A stretch of DNA of 64,000 nt from Methylomonas sp. (GTDB lineage Bacteria; Pseudomonadota; Gammaproteobacteria; Methylococcales; Methylomonadaceae). The notes beneath the pieces are model-generated. The model did not search any database, was not told the origin of the DNA, and saw only the letters and a list, made by a program, of their open reading frames with translations. Position numbers and translations under genes: made by a program. Positions 9,609-16,827 of this stretch are shown piece by piece. The stretch is taken from the NCBI RefSeq assembly GCF_023228165.1, contig NZ_JALOBS010000011.1, positions 1-64,000 on the forward strand, given 5' to 3'. Numbering within the stretch: position 1 is the first letter of the stretch; each line of letters starts with the position of its first letter.

Positions 9609-10022
9609 TTAATGATTAAGGTAATGGCTAAACAATTTTTTCAAAACCGGAATGGTTTCTTTTAATTCAAAGCGCACCCGGCCCAATAAGGCGTCTCTTT
9701 GGGTTATCAAGGCCAGCATAAAACCGGCTTCGACAGGCGTCGATAGAATAAAACCTTCGGTGTTTTCACAAATCACCATGTTGGTGGAATGGTGACCGAC
9801 ATGTTGAGCAGCCCTGGCCGCCGCACCGAATACTACCTGCACGGAGGCGCCGATCGCATCGGTGTTGACTTCCGACTCGCGCTGAATGTGCGTGACCAAG
9901 CCGTCGCTATCGACGATTGCCGCGGCAGTTACGCCTTGTATACTCATCAGGTTACGTAAAATGGCATCTATTTCGCCGGATTGTGATTTTCGGGTATCAA
10001 GTGGGTGTATGTTGCTGCTCAT
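9609..10022 (-). CDS. Roadblock/LC7-domain protein (second copy)
   Basis: A 137-residue protein starting at the ATG at 10022, chosen because AGGAGAGC stands just upstream; a longer frame would overlap the V4R gene. The Roadblock/LC7 fold spans most of the chain: EIDAILRNLMSIQGVTAAAIVDSDGLVTH, then the Ala-rich dimer helix VQVVFGAAARAAQHVG and the strands NMVICENTEGFILSTPVEAGFMLALIT. It is more canonical than its neighbour, which has a longer helical N-terminus and keeps only the general pattern, suggesting divergent duplicates that could form a heterodimer. Function inferred from family only. Confidence 0.82.
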   Translation of the reverse strand: MSSNIHPLDTRKSQSGEIDAILRNLMSIQGVTAAAIVDSDGLVTHIQRESEVNTDAIGASVQVVFGAAARAAQHVGHHSTNMVICENTEGFILSTPVEAGFMLALITQRDALLGRVRFELKETIPVLKKLFSHYLNH

Positions 10023-10060
10023 GGTGCTCTCCTGGATTCTTGAAGTTGTAATAATCTTGT

Positions 10061-10603
10061 TTAGAGCAGGTCGACCCGAATTAAACACGTTTTATCACCC
10101 AGCGCATTGCATTTGGTTTCCGTTGCCTTGACGTTCCGATTAAAAAACGTTTTGACTATGCCGCCCACCATGCCGGCTTCGAAATGGCAAATTGGGGCCG
10201 AGACATTATGTATACCCGCGCAGGAAACGCATTCGTCGACGCGCAGCTCCAGTCTGCCGGCGCTTAAGTCCACTTTATCGGGAACCACCAAGCCGATACT
10301 GAGTTGACGGCAAAGCAGCCTTATTTTGCCGACATAGGTTTCCAGGTCTTTATCGATATTGGCGGCAGCCAGCCTCCCCATTGCCAAACCCAGACTTTGA
10401 CCGGAGTGATAAACCAGCGAAGGCGCTCCTTGTCCCAATATATCTTCAACATTCGAACCCAAAGCCACCATTCGCAAGGCTTGAAAAAGCCTGATGGGGA
10501 TCATGGGCCCCAGGTCTGTACGGTTTTCAATGTCGAATTGGCCGGAAATGATACCGTCGAGTATCTGTTGTTGCGCAATTTGATAATCTGTTTTGTGTGG
10601 CAT
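10061..10603 (-). CDS. V4R-domain (4-vinyl reductase) sensory protein
   Basis: A 180-residue protein with a V4R domain in the C-terminal two thirds, recognised by the Cys/His-rich segment LELRVDECVSCAGIHNVSAPICHFEAGMVGGIV and the ending ATETKCNALGDKTCLIRV. V4R domains are small-molecule-binding modules found in transcription regulators, chlorophyll-pathway proteins and archaeal or bacterial sensors. Four cysteines in this area (CVSC, IC and the later C..GDKTC) could form a metal site. It lies directly upstream of two Roadblock genes in the same orientation. V4R and Roadblock modules are known to occur together, supporting a shared signalling task. No DNA-binding domain is attached. Confidence 0.78.
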   Translation of the reverse strand: MPHKTDYQIAQQQILDGIISGQFDIENRTDLGPMIPIRLFQALRMVALGSNVEDILGQGAPSLVYHSGQSLGLAMGRLAAANIDKDLETYVGKIRLLCRQLSIGLVVPDKVDLSAGRLELRVDECVSCAGIHNVSAPICHFEAGMVGGIVKTFFNRNVKATETKCNALGDKTCLIRVDLL

Positions 10604-10626
10604 GGTTTATGTCCTATGAAATTCGG

Positions 10627-11379
10627 TTAGTGGTCCCGGCAAGTTAATTCGACGCGGCGGTTTTGGGCGGCCATGATTGGCGTGTCGTTCGGCACGGCGG
10701 GACTATCCATTCCTTCAGAGGCTATCGCGATCATTTCGGCTGGGATACCGGCGGCCGATAATATTTTTTTTACGCTATTCGCTCTAGCCAAGCCTATGCG
10801 TTTGTTAACTGCCGCAGAGCCCATATTGCAGGTGTGACCCGTTAGTTTGATGGTGTTGGAACAGCTTTTTGCCGTATGGATTAAATCGTCTTTTGCGGAT
10901 TTGTCTAGGAGGCTAAGTGTGCTTGAATCAAATTTGAAATGCACGGTAAACAAAATAGCAGGCGATGTTGCGGCTGGCACTTCGTTTTCCGGGGGCGCGG
11001 CGGCGGGTTCAAGATCGACCGCTTGTTGCGCAGGGGTGTTCTCGGTAGCGGCAGCTGAATTGTGATGGTCGATGGCCGAATCGGTTTGACGGCTAGCAGC
11101 CTCCTGTTCCGGATTTGTTGAAGCAGGGTTATTACCTTCCCAGGTCGGATTGTGGGTGGATGCCAGGGAAGGTACGCTACTGTCGGTTTGTACCGATATT
11201 GATTTTGGCTGCGCGGGTTGAGTTTGAATGTACAGTAAAAACGCGCCGATCAGACCTGCGGCGATCAAAGCAGTTAGCCAGAATGGCGGATACCCTTTGG
11301 CCGTATCGTTAGTGGCATCGGGAAGTTGCAGGATTCCATCCAGACCGTCGTAATCAACAGAGCGTTGCTGCTTCTTCAT
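10627..11379 (-). CDS. OmpA-family peptidoglycan-binding protein with one membrane helix
   Basis: A 250-residue protein. A 28-residue cytoplasmic N-terminus is followed by one helix (PPFWLTALIAAGLIGAFLLYI), a long Ser/Pro/Ala-rich linker (about 50-140) and a C-terminal OmpA domain (about 145-250). The domain shows FDSSTLSLLDKSAKDDL, LTGHTCNMGSAAVNKRIGLARANSV and an ending with AAQNRRVEL. The usual D in the loop TGHTD is replaced by C/N (TGHTCNMG), while the NRRVE arginine is kept. It is inner-membrane anchored with a wall-binding domain in the periplasm, like MotB- or TssL-type anchors but without their channel motifs. First gene of the V4R/Roadblock run. Confidence 0.82.
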   Translation of the reverse strand: MKKQQRSVDYDGLDGILQLPDATNDTAKGYPPFWLTALIAAGLIGAFLLYIQTQPAQPKSISVQTDSSVPSLASTHNPTWEGNNPASTNPEQEAASRQTDSAIDHHNSAAATENTPAQQAVDLEPAAAPPENEVPAATSPAILFTVHFKFDSSTLSLLDKSAKDDLIHTAKSCSNTIKLTGHTCNMGSAAVNKRIGLARANSVKKILSAAGIPAEMIAIASEGMDSPAVPNDTPIMAAQNRRVELTCRDH

Positions 11380-11589
11380 GCCTATTCGCTACCATTTAAT
11401 ATCAGTGCGTCAGAGTATAGTCCTTATTGAAAGAGTGATAAACCGCGCATTTTTGGAAAATTCCTTGCCGGTAGCCGGTTTGCGCGGAGCTCAAAAAGGC
11501 ATGGCTTTATGTGGTTAACAAACAATAGGTTATGACGTCAGGCGCGACACGGTATTGCGTTCGTCAGTGTGGAACTATTTAAAAACAGC

Positions 11590-12474
11590 TTATTTCAGTT
11601 CCGACAACAGCTGTTCAATCATGCTGCTGGCTTGGCTGAGATAGCCGCCCCCAAATAAATTCAGGTGATTCAGGATATGGTAGAGATTGTAAAGTGTCTT
11701 GCGGGTCTTATAGTCAGGGTCCAGCGGATATTCTTCGTTATAGGCGCTGTAAAAGCCCGTTGCAAAGCCGCCGAATAACTCAGTCATGGCGATATCGGTT
11801 TCCCGGTCGCCATAATAGCAAGCCGGATCGAACATAATAGGATTGCCCCGGCTGTCACTTGCCGCATTGCCGCCCCACAAGTCGCCATGCAGGAGTGACG
11901 GATGGGGTTGATGGCGGCTAAAAAAGGCCGGAAGTTTTTCCAATAGTTTCAGTCCTTTGGTTTGTATGGAACCGGTAAAGCCGTTCTCGGCGGCAAACTG
12001 CAATTGCTTGGCCAATCTTTGCTGTTGCCAGAAATCGATCCAATTATTGCTGCGATCGTTATGTTGCGGGGTTGAGCCTATGGTGTTATCGATATGCCAA
12101 CCGAAAAACGCCTGCGGTTGCCGGTGTACACGGGCCAATTGCCGACCGAACAGGCTGGCGCTGTCACCCCGCAGCGCACCAAGCGCTTGGTATTCCAGCA
12201 GCAAATAAGCGTGATTGTCGTGTGCGCCAAATGCCACAACCCGGGGGACTTTAACGTGTTGCAGCGAGGCGAGTTCTTGCAATCCGGCTGCTTCCGCGGC
12301 AAACATGTTTAACAGGCTGGCACGATTGAGCTTTATAAACCAATCGATACCGGCGGCTTGTAAGCGGAACGCGGTATTGATATCGCCACCGCCGACTCTG
12401 GTCAGACGGTGGTTTTGCAGGTCCTAGTCGGTCACTTGCCGCAGATGCTGTATTAGGCTGGCGCTAACCGGCAT
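11590..12474 (-). pseudogene. Fructosamine/ketosamine kinase family gene with an in-frame amber codon
   Basis: The frame from the ATG at 12474 reads MPVSASLIQHLRQVTD, then TAG at 12426-12424, then DLQNHRLTRVGGGDINTAFRL, and continues uninterrupted for 277 more codons. The continuation has the family features: nucleotide-loop region GGGDIN, lysine of FIKLN, catalytic LLHGDLWGGN and metal-binding MFDPACYYGDRETDIAM. The enzyme phosphorylates ketoamines on glycated proteins or small amines. The start lies 3 bp after the glnS stop, indicating coupling to glnS. An internal ATG at 12306 would omit the glycine loop and lysine, so it is not a credible alternative. The lesion is one transition (CAG to TAG) or a sequencing error. 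Confidence 0.8.
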
Positions 12475-12477
12475 GAG

Positions 12478-14139
12478 TTATTTTCCCCAGCTATCCCGTA
12501 GCGTGACGGTACGGTTGAAAACCAGCTTGCCGGGTTGGCTGTCGACAGCATCCAGGCAAAAATACCCGGTGCGCTCGAACTGGTAGCGAACATCGGGAGT
12601 GGTTTCCGCCAGACTGGCTTCCACCCGGCAATTTTGCAGAATTTCCAAGGAATGCGGGTTGATGGCATCCAGGAAATTATCCAAGGTGTCTGGGTTGGGG
12701 TGGCTGAACAATCTGTCGTATAAGCGGATTTCGGCAGGTACGGATTGCGCTTCGGATACCCAATGAATTACGCCCTTGACCTTGCGGCCTTCCGGGTTTT
12801 TCCCCAACGTGGCTGGGTCGTAACTGCAGCGCAATTCAACCACGTGGCCGGCATCGTCTTTAATGACTTGTTCGCATTTGATGACATAAGAACCGCGCAA
12901 GCGCACTTCGCCGCCCGGCACCAGACGCTTGAAGTCCTTCGGCGGGTTTTCCATGAAGTCGTCTTGTTCGATCAGGATGACTCTGGAAAACGGCACGGTA
13001 CGGCTACCCATTTCCGGTTTTTGCGGGTGGTTGGCGATTTGGTAGGTTTCGGTTTTGCCGTCGTCCCAATTTTCAATGACTACGCGCAACGGGCGCAATA
13101 CCGCCATGGCGCGGCTGGCGCTTTCGTTGAGATCTTCGCGGATGCAGTTTTCCAGCACGGTCATTTCGATCCAGGAATTCTTTTTGGTGACGCCGATACG
13201 TTCGCAGAAATCGCGAATCGCTTCCGGTGGTACGCCGGCACGACGCATGCCGGATATAGTCGGCATGCGCGGATCGTCCCAGCCGCTCACCTGCTTTTCG
13301 GTGACCAGTTGCAGCAATTTGCGCTTGCTGACGATGGTGTATTCCAGCTGCAAGCGGGCAAATTCGATCTGTTGCGGGTGGCAAGGCGTTTGCAATTTGT
13401 CCAGCACCCAGTCGTACAGCGGACGATGGTCTTCGAATTCCAGCGTACAAATCGAATGCGTAATACCTTCCAAGGCGTCGGAAATACAGTGGGTGTAGTC
13501 GTACATGGGATAAATGCACCACGTATCGCCGGTACGGTGGTGATGAACCCTGCGGATGCGGTAAATTGTCGGATCGCGTAGGTTGATGTTGGGCGAAGCC
13601 ATGTCGATCTTGGCCCGCAGCACATACTGACCATCGGCGAACTCGCCGGCCCGCATGCGTTGGAATAAGTCCAGGTTGTCTTCTATAGCGCGGCTACGGT
13701 CGGCGCTGGCTATGCCGGGTTCGGTCAGAGTGCCGCGATCGCTACGAATTTGTTCGGCTGTGGAGCTGTCTACATAAGCATCACCTTGCTGGATTAATTG
13801 CACGGCGTATTGATAGAGCTGTTCAAAGTAATCCGAGGCATGGTACTTGCCGGCCCAGGTAAAGCCCAGCCAGGCGACGTCTCGTTCAATCGACTCCATG
13901 TATTCGATGCTTTCTTTTTCCGGATTGGTGTCGTCAAACCGCAAGTTACATGTGCCGTTGTTCTCGGCTGCCAGCGTAAAGTTCAGACAGATGGACTTGG
14001 CATGGCCGATATGTAAATAGCCGTTGGGTTCGGGGGGGAATCGAGTGGCGACCTTGCCTTGGTTTTTATTGACTGCCAGATCTTCGGCAATAATGTGACG
14101 TATAAAATTGGATTGAACGATGCTTTCGTTGCTGGACAT
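12478..14139 (-). CDS. glnS: Glutamine--tRNA ligase
   Basis: Class I aminoacyl-tRNA synthetase that charges tRNA-Gln with glutamine. The 553 residues have the full layout: Rossmann catalytic core with the HIGH motif in PPEPNGYLHIGHAKS, the acceptor-binding insertion, the KMSKS-equivalent VSKRKLLQLV near residue 270, and two C-terminal beta-barrels that read the anticodon. RFDDTNPEKE and YDYTHCISDALEGITHSICTLEF are typical of GlnRS and separate it from GluRS. Transcribed away from rpoH and followed after 3 bp by the fructosamine-kinase gene. A long antisense frame inside it is a shadow. Confidence 0.97.
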   Translation of the reverse strand: MSSNESIVQSNFIRHIIAEDLAVNKNQGKVATRFPPEPNGYLHIGHAKSICLNFTLAAENNGTCNLRFDDTNPEKESIEYMESIERDVAWLGFTWAGKYHASDYFEQLYQYAVQLIQQGDAYVDSSTAEQIRSDRGTLTEPGIASADRSRAIEDNLDLFQRMRAGEFADGQYVLRAKIDMASPNINLRDPTIYRIRRVHHHRTGDTWCIYPMYDYTHCISDALEGITHSICTLEFEDHRPLYDWVLDKLQTPCHPQQIEFARLQLEYTIVSKRKLLQLVTEKQVSGWDDPRMPTISGMRRAGVPPEAIRDFCERIGVTKKNSWIEMTVLENCIREDLNESASRAMAVLRPLRVVIENWDDGKTETYQIANHPQKPEMGSRTVPFSRVILIEQDDFMENPPKDFKRLVPGGEVRLRGSYVIKCEQVIKDDAGHVVELRCSYDPATLGKNPEGRKVKGVIHWVSEAQSVPAEIRLYDRLFSHPNPDTLDNFLDAINPHSLEILQNCRVEASLAETTPDVRYQFERTGYFCLDAVDSQPGKLVFNRTVTLRDSWGK

Positions 14140-14305
14140 TTTTGGAATTTAATTATGAGAGTGGTAAGGCGCGAGCCAGGCTCGCTGTTGTTGCATTTTA
14201 CGAGTTTGGCTGTAGGTCGTAAAGCGATGGCCCGGTAGGGAAAGACGCTTCGGTTAAACCACTAATCCAATTGGAGATTTAAGGCAAAAATTTTTTAGCA
14301 AATTG

Positions 14306-14332
14306 TTAGCACTCCTCTATAGAGAGTGCTAA
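14306..14332. promoter_or_regulatory. CIRCE operator (HrcA site) upstream of rpoH
   Basis: TTAGCACTC, nine bases, then GAGTGCTAA: a perfect 9-9-9 match to the CIRCE consensus bound by the heat-shock repressor HrcA. It ends 34 bp before the rpoH start codon and overlaps the predicted promoter, so repression by HrcA is the simple reading. HrcA itself is not in the window. The site is usually found at groESL or dnaK operons. Confidence 0.92.
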
Positions 14333-14335
14333 AAT
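14306..14335 (+). promoter_or_regulatory. Predicted rpoH promoter under the CIRCE
   Basis: TTAGCA (14306-14311), 18 bp, then TAAAAT (14330-14335) with an upstream TG one base before it (extended -10 TGCTAAAAT). The CIRCE occupies the space from -35 to -10. Start-site mapping is lacking, so the exact elements are inferred. Confidence 0.5.
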
Positions 14336-14366
14336 CGGTCTAACGTTATATTTAAGAGAGGTAGAT

Positions 14367-15221
14367 ATGAATAATATGTTGGCTTTGCCGATCAATTTGT
14401 CGGTTGGGACATTTGACAGTTATTTAAGTCTGGTTGCTCGGATGCCTAAATTGTCAGTCGAGCAAGAATATGACTTGGCTGTGCGTTATCGCGATGAAGG
14501 CGACATTGAAGCCGCGCGTGAACTGGTGATGGCTAACCTTCGATTTGTAGCGCATGTGGCTCGCGGTTATGCGGGTTACGGGTTGCCGTTAGCGGATATT
14601 GTTCAAGAAGGTAACATCGGTTTAATGAAGGCGGTAAAACGCTTTGATCCAGACATGGGCGTGCGTTTGGTTTCTTTTGCCGTACATTGGATCAAGGCTG
14701 AAATTCACGAATTCGTGATCAAAAACTGGCGTATCGTCAAAGTTGCCACCACAAAGGCGCAACGCAAGCTGTTTTTTAATTTACGCAAACTCAAAAAAGA
14801 TTTGAGCTATTTATCGCCTGATGAAGCGGAAGTTATTGCCGATAATCTGGATGTCGATGTAAAAACCGTTTTCGAAATGGAGCGGCGGCTGGATGGGCGC
14901 GATATAGGCCTGGAGCCTAATGTGGATGACTCGGAAGATAACAGCATTGCGCCGATTGCTTATCTCGAACAGCAAAATGCCGACCCCGCCTTGCTACTGG
15001 AAAACAGCGATTGGCAGGATAGAAAAGAAGACCTGCTGATGAGCGCTATGTCAGAACTCGACGACAGAAGCCGCGATATTTTAGCGAGCCGCTGGCTGGC
15101 GGAAGAAAAAGCTACTCTGCATGAGTTGGCTGATCGTTACAGTGTTTCCGCAGAGCGTATACGGCAGCTCGAGCAAAACGCCATGAAAAAACTCAAGGCG
15201 GCAGTGGTGCTGGCAGCGTAA
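14367..15221 (+). CDS. rpoH: Heat-shock sigma factor RpoH (sigma-32)
   Basis: Directs RNA polymerase to heat-shock promoters. The 284 residues carry region 1.2/2 (SVEQEYDLAVRYRDEGDIEAARELVMANLRFV), the core-binding and -10 helices (GLPLADIVQEGNIGLMKAVKRFDPDMGVRLVSFAVHWIKAEI), the RpoH-specific box QRKLFFNLRKLKK, and a region 4 helix-turn-helix (TLHELADRYSVSAERIRQLEQNAMKKL). GAGAGG stands before the ATG. A perfect CIRCE lies in the promoter, so RpoH synthesis appears to be placed under HrcA, linking two heat-shock circuits. The tRNA-Leu follows after about 57 bp with its own promoter. Confidence 0.96.
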   Translation: MNNMLALPINLSVGTFDSYLSLVARMPKLSVEQEYDLAVRYRDEGDIEAARELVMANLRFVAHVARGYAGYGLPLADIVQEGNIGLMKAVKRFDPDMGVRLVSFAVHWIKAEIHEFVIKNWRIVKVATTKAQRKLFFNLRKLKKDLSYLSPDEAEVIADNLDVDVKTVFEMERRLDGRDIGLEPNVDDSEDNSIAPIAYLEQQNADPALLLENSDWQDRKEDLLMSAMSELDDRSRDILASRWLAEEKATLHELADRYSVSAERIRQLEQNAMKKLKAAVVLAA

Positions 15222-15237
15222 AGCGGTAAAAAAATTA

Positions 15238-15265
15238 TTGCAAAACGCGGAAAAGACTTTATAAT
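15238..15265 (+). promoter_or_regulatory. tRNA-Leu promoter
   Basis: TTGCAA (15238-15243), 16 bp, TATAAT (15260-15265), placed 13 bp upstream of the mature tRNA 5' end. It gives the tRNA independent transcription from rpoH. Confidence 0.6.
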
Positions 15266-15278
15266 GCCCACTTTCTTT

Positions 15279-15363
15279 GCCGGGGTGGTGAAACTGGTAG
15301 ACGCGCCGGATTCAAAATCCGGTTCCTTCGGGAGTGTCGGTTCGATTCCGACCCTCGGTACCA
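15279..15363 (+). tRNA. tRNA-Leu (anticodon CAA)
   Basis: An 85-nt class II tRNA. Acceptor GCCGGGG pairs with CCTCGGT (two G-U pairs), the D-arm contains TGGTAGACG, and the anticodon stem CCGGA/TCCGG encloses loop TTCAAAA with anticodon CAA. The long variable arm is TTCCTTCGGGAGT, the T-arm is GTCGG-TTCGATT-CCGAC, and CCA is encoded at 15361-15363. Its 3' end is the integration site of the downstream element: the last part of the tRNA, with the terminator behind it, recurs in degraded form at 26028. Confidence 0.97.
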
Positions 15364-15438
15364 TCTACTCTTCCAGAGTAGTCCAAAGAAATTTAAAAAC
15401 CCGCTAGTCGTAAGGCTTAGCGGGTTTTTTATTGTCCG
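15341..15438 (+). repeat. attL-type direct repeat (intact tRNA-Leu 3' end and terminator)
   Basis: Matches 26028-26124 with five substitutions and one deleted base over 98 positions. It covers the tRNA T-arm and acceptor 3' strand, a 30-bp spacer and the terminator hairpin. The left copy keeps the functional tRNA. The crossover point within the repeat cannot be placed by reading. Confidence 0.9.
15396..15430 (+). terminator. Intrinsic terminator of tRNA-Leu
   Basis: AACCCGCTA and TAGCGGGTT form a 9-bp stem around a 12-nt loop, followed by a run of six T. It lies 33 bp after the tRNA CCA end and is duplicated at the right end of the element. Confidence 0.88.
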
Positions 15439-15472
15439 AAGAAGTGCAGTGAAAATCGGTGACATTCATACA

Positions 15473-15536
15473 AAAGTGTTACCTTATTTGTTACCGTGCC
15501 TATAATGGCAAAAAGGAAGGTAACAATTGGGGTAAC
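15473..15536. promoter_or_regulatory. Paired GTTACC hexamers at the left end (candidate integrase arm sites)
   Basis: GTTACC occurs at 15478 and 15490, and its complement GGTAAC at 15519 and 15531. Within each pair the starts are exactly 12 bp apart, and the two pairs face each other just before the integrase ATG. The same paired hexamer with 12-bp spacing, and a shared 11-mer AAAGTGTTACC, recurs at 25952-25974 next to the right end. Arm-type integrase or excisionase binding, and integrase autoregulation, are the likely roles (inferred). Confidence 0.6.
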
Positions 15537-15539
15537 ATA

Positions 15540-16793
15540 ATGGCGTTGAATCTCAATAAAGATGTGGTTTACAGAACAGCTAAACCCAGTGAAAAGGATT
15601 ATTCCATTAGCGATGGTGGTGGCCTGTTTCTGTTCGTAGGTAAAAATGGCTCCAAGTTGTGGCGTTTTGTTTATACCTTCACGGGAAAGCGTAAAAAAAT
15701 TGCTTTTGGTGCTTATCCAGCCGTGGCGCTGGAAACTGCCCGAAGGAAGGCTGAAGAAGCCCGAGAGAACATTGCTAACAACATCGACCCCAGTGCTGTC
15801 AGAAGAGCAGCCAAGGACGCTAGGCTACAAACGGCAGAAAACGAAAAACGCATTAATGCGGGTTTGCCTGCTATTAACAGCTTCGAGCACATCACTCGTG
15901 AATGGATTAATGCTACCGGTCACAAGATACGTGATATTACCCGTCAAAAGAAAGTTAGGCGTTTTGAGCTGTACGTATTTCCAGCAATAGGTAATAAGCC
16001 CATTGCGGAAATCAAATCCCCCGATGTATTCAGTATCATCAAACCTTTAATTGCTAAAAATCAACTAGAAACAGCGCATAGAGTAAATAGTGAAATCAGT
16101 GCTGCATACGCCTACGCAATCGCTCATGGATTTGCCGATTACGATCCCGCTCAGCCAGTAACCAAACAGATACCTGCGCAAAAAGTTAAACATAACGCGG
16201 CAATTACTGAACCCAAAGAAGTTGCACAATTGCTTAGAGACATTTTTCACTATCAAGGCACATTCGTTGTGCAATGCGCTTTCAGGTTGTCTCCCTATTT
16301 ATTTCAGCGGCCCGGTGAAATTCGGCAAATGGAATGGAAAGATATAGATTTGACTGCTAAAGAATGGCGGTATTTTGTATCTAAAACTGAAATCCAACAC
16401 ATAGTTCCATTGTCAAAACAGGCAGTCAATATTTTGGAAGAAATCAATCAATTGACTGGGCTAGGGCGTTATGTATTTCCCTCTAGTCGTGGCGATGGTA
16501 GGCCAATGTCGGATGGAACTATTAGGACTGCTCTTAGGACACTGGGATATGGCAGCGACGTAATGAGTGCGCACGGATTTAGGACCACAGCGTCCACGTT
16601 GCTTAATGAACACGGTTGGTCACCAGATGCTATTGAGCGGCAACTAAGCCACATGCCTAAAGACCAAGTCAGGGCGGCTTATAATCGAGCGCAGTATTTG
16701 AATGAACGGCGGCGCATGATGCAAACGTGGGCTGATTATTTGGACGACTTAAAGTCTGGAGCGCAAGTGATACCATTTAGAATGCAAGGCTGA
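15540..16793 (+). CDS. int: P4-type tyrosine recombinase (integrase)
   Basis: Catalyses site-specific integration and excision of the element at tRNA-Leu. The 417 residues start at the ATG at 15540 (MALNLNKDVVYRTAKPSEKDYSI); a longer in-frame start at 15459 would lie across the GTTACC sites. Domains are the N-terminal DUF4102 arm-binding region (about 1-90, with LFLFVGKNGSKLWRFVYTFTGKRKKIAFGAYP), a SAM-like core-binding region (about 115-200), and a catalytic domain with the first Arg in RPGEIRQMEW, the HxxR motif in HGFRTTAST, and the nucleophilic Tyr in AYNRAQYL. Intact and correctly placed beside the tRNA. Confidence 0.95.
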   Translation: MALNLNKDVVYRTAKPSEKDYSISDGGGLFLFVGKNGSKLWRFVYTFTGKRKKIAFGAYPAVALETARRKAEEARENIANNIDPSAVRRAAKDARLQTAENEKRINAGLPAINSFEHITREWINATGHKIRDITRQKKVRRFELYVFPAIGNKPIAEIKSPDVFSIIKPLIAKNQLETAHRVNSEISAAYAYAIAHGFADYDPAQPVTKQIPAQKVKHNAAITEPKEVAQLLRDIFHYQGTFVVQCAFRLSPYLFQRPGEIRQMEWKDIDLTAKEWRYFVSKTEIQHIVPLSKQAVNILEEINQLTGLGRYVFPSSRGDGRPMSDGTIRTALRTLGYGSDVMSAHGFRTTASTLLNEHGWSPDAIERQLSHMPKDQVRAAYNRAQYLNERRRMMQTWADYLDDLKSGAQVIPFRMQG

Positions 16794-16827
16794 ATTGCAC
16801 AATTCAATCATAATCAAGGCGGATTCG

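Noticed and set aside
12424..12426. Pyrrolysine or other recoding at the amber codon
   Set aside because: No pyl genes or recoding signal are in view, the enzyme family does not need a special residue there, and a single mutation is simpler.
12745..13581. A 278-codon open frame opposite glnS
   Set aside because: It lies entirely within glnS on the other strand, shows no domain and follows the codon bias of the real gene; a shadow frame.
16795..16827. TTG start extending the HExxH protein upstream
   Set aside because: It begins one base after the integrase stop without a ribosome-binding site, whereas the ATG at 16828 has AAGGCGG before it.
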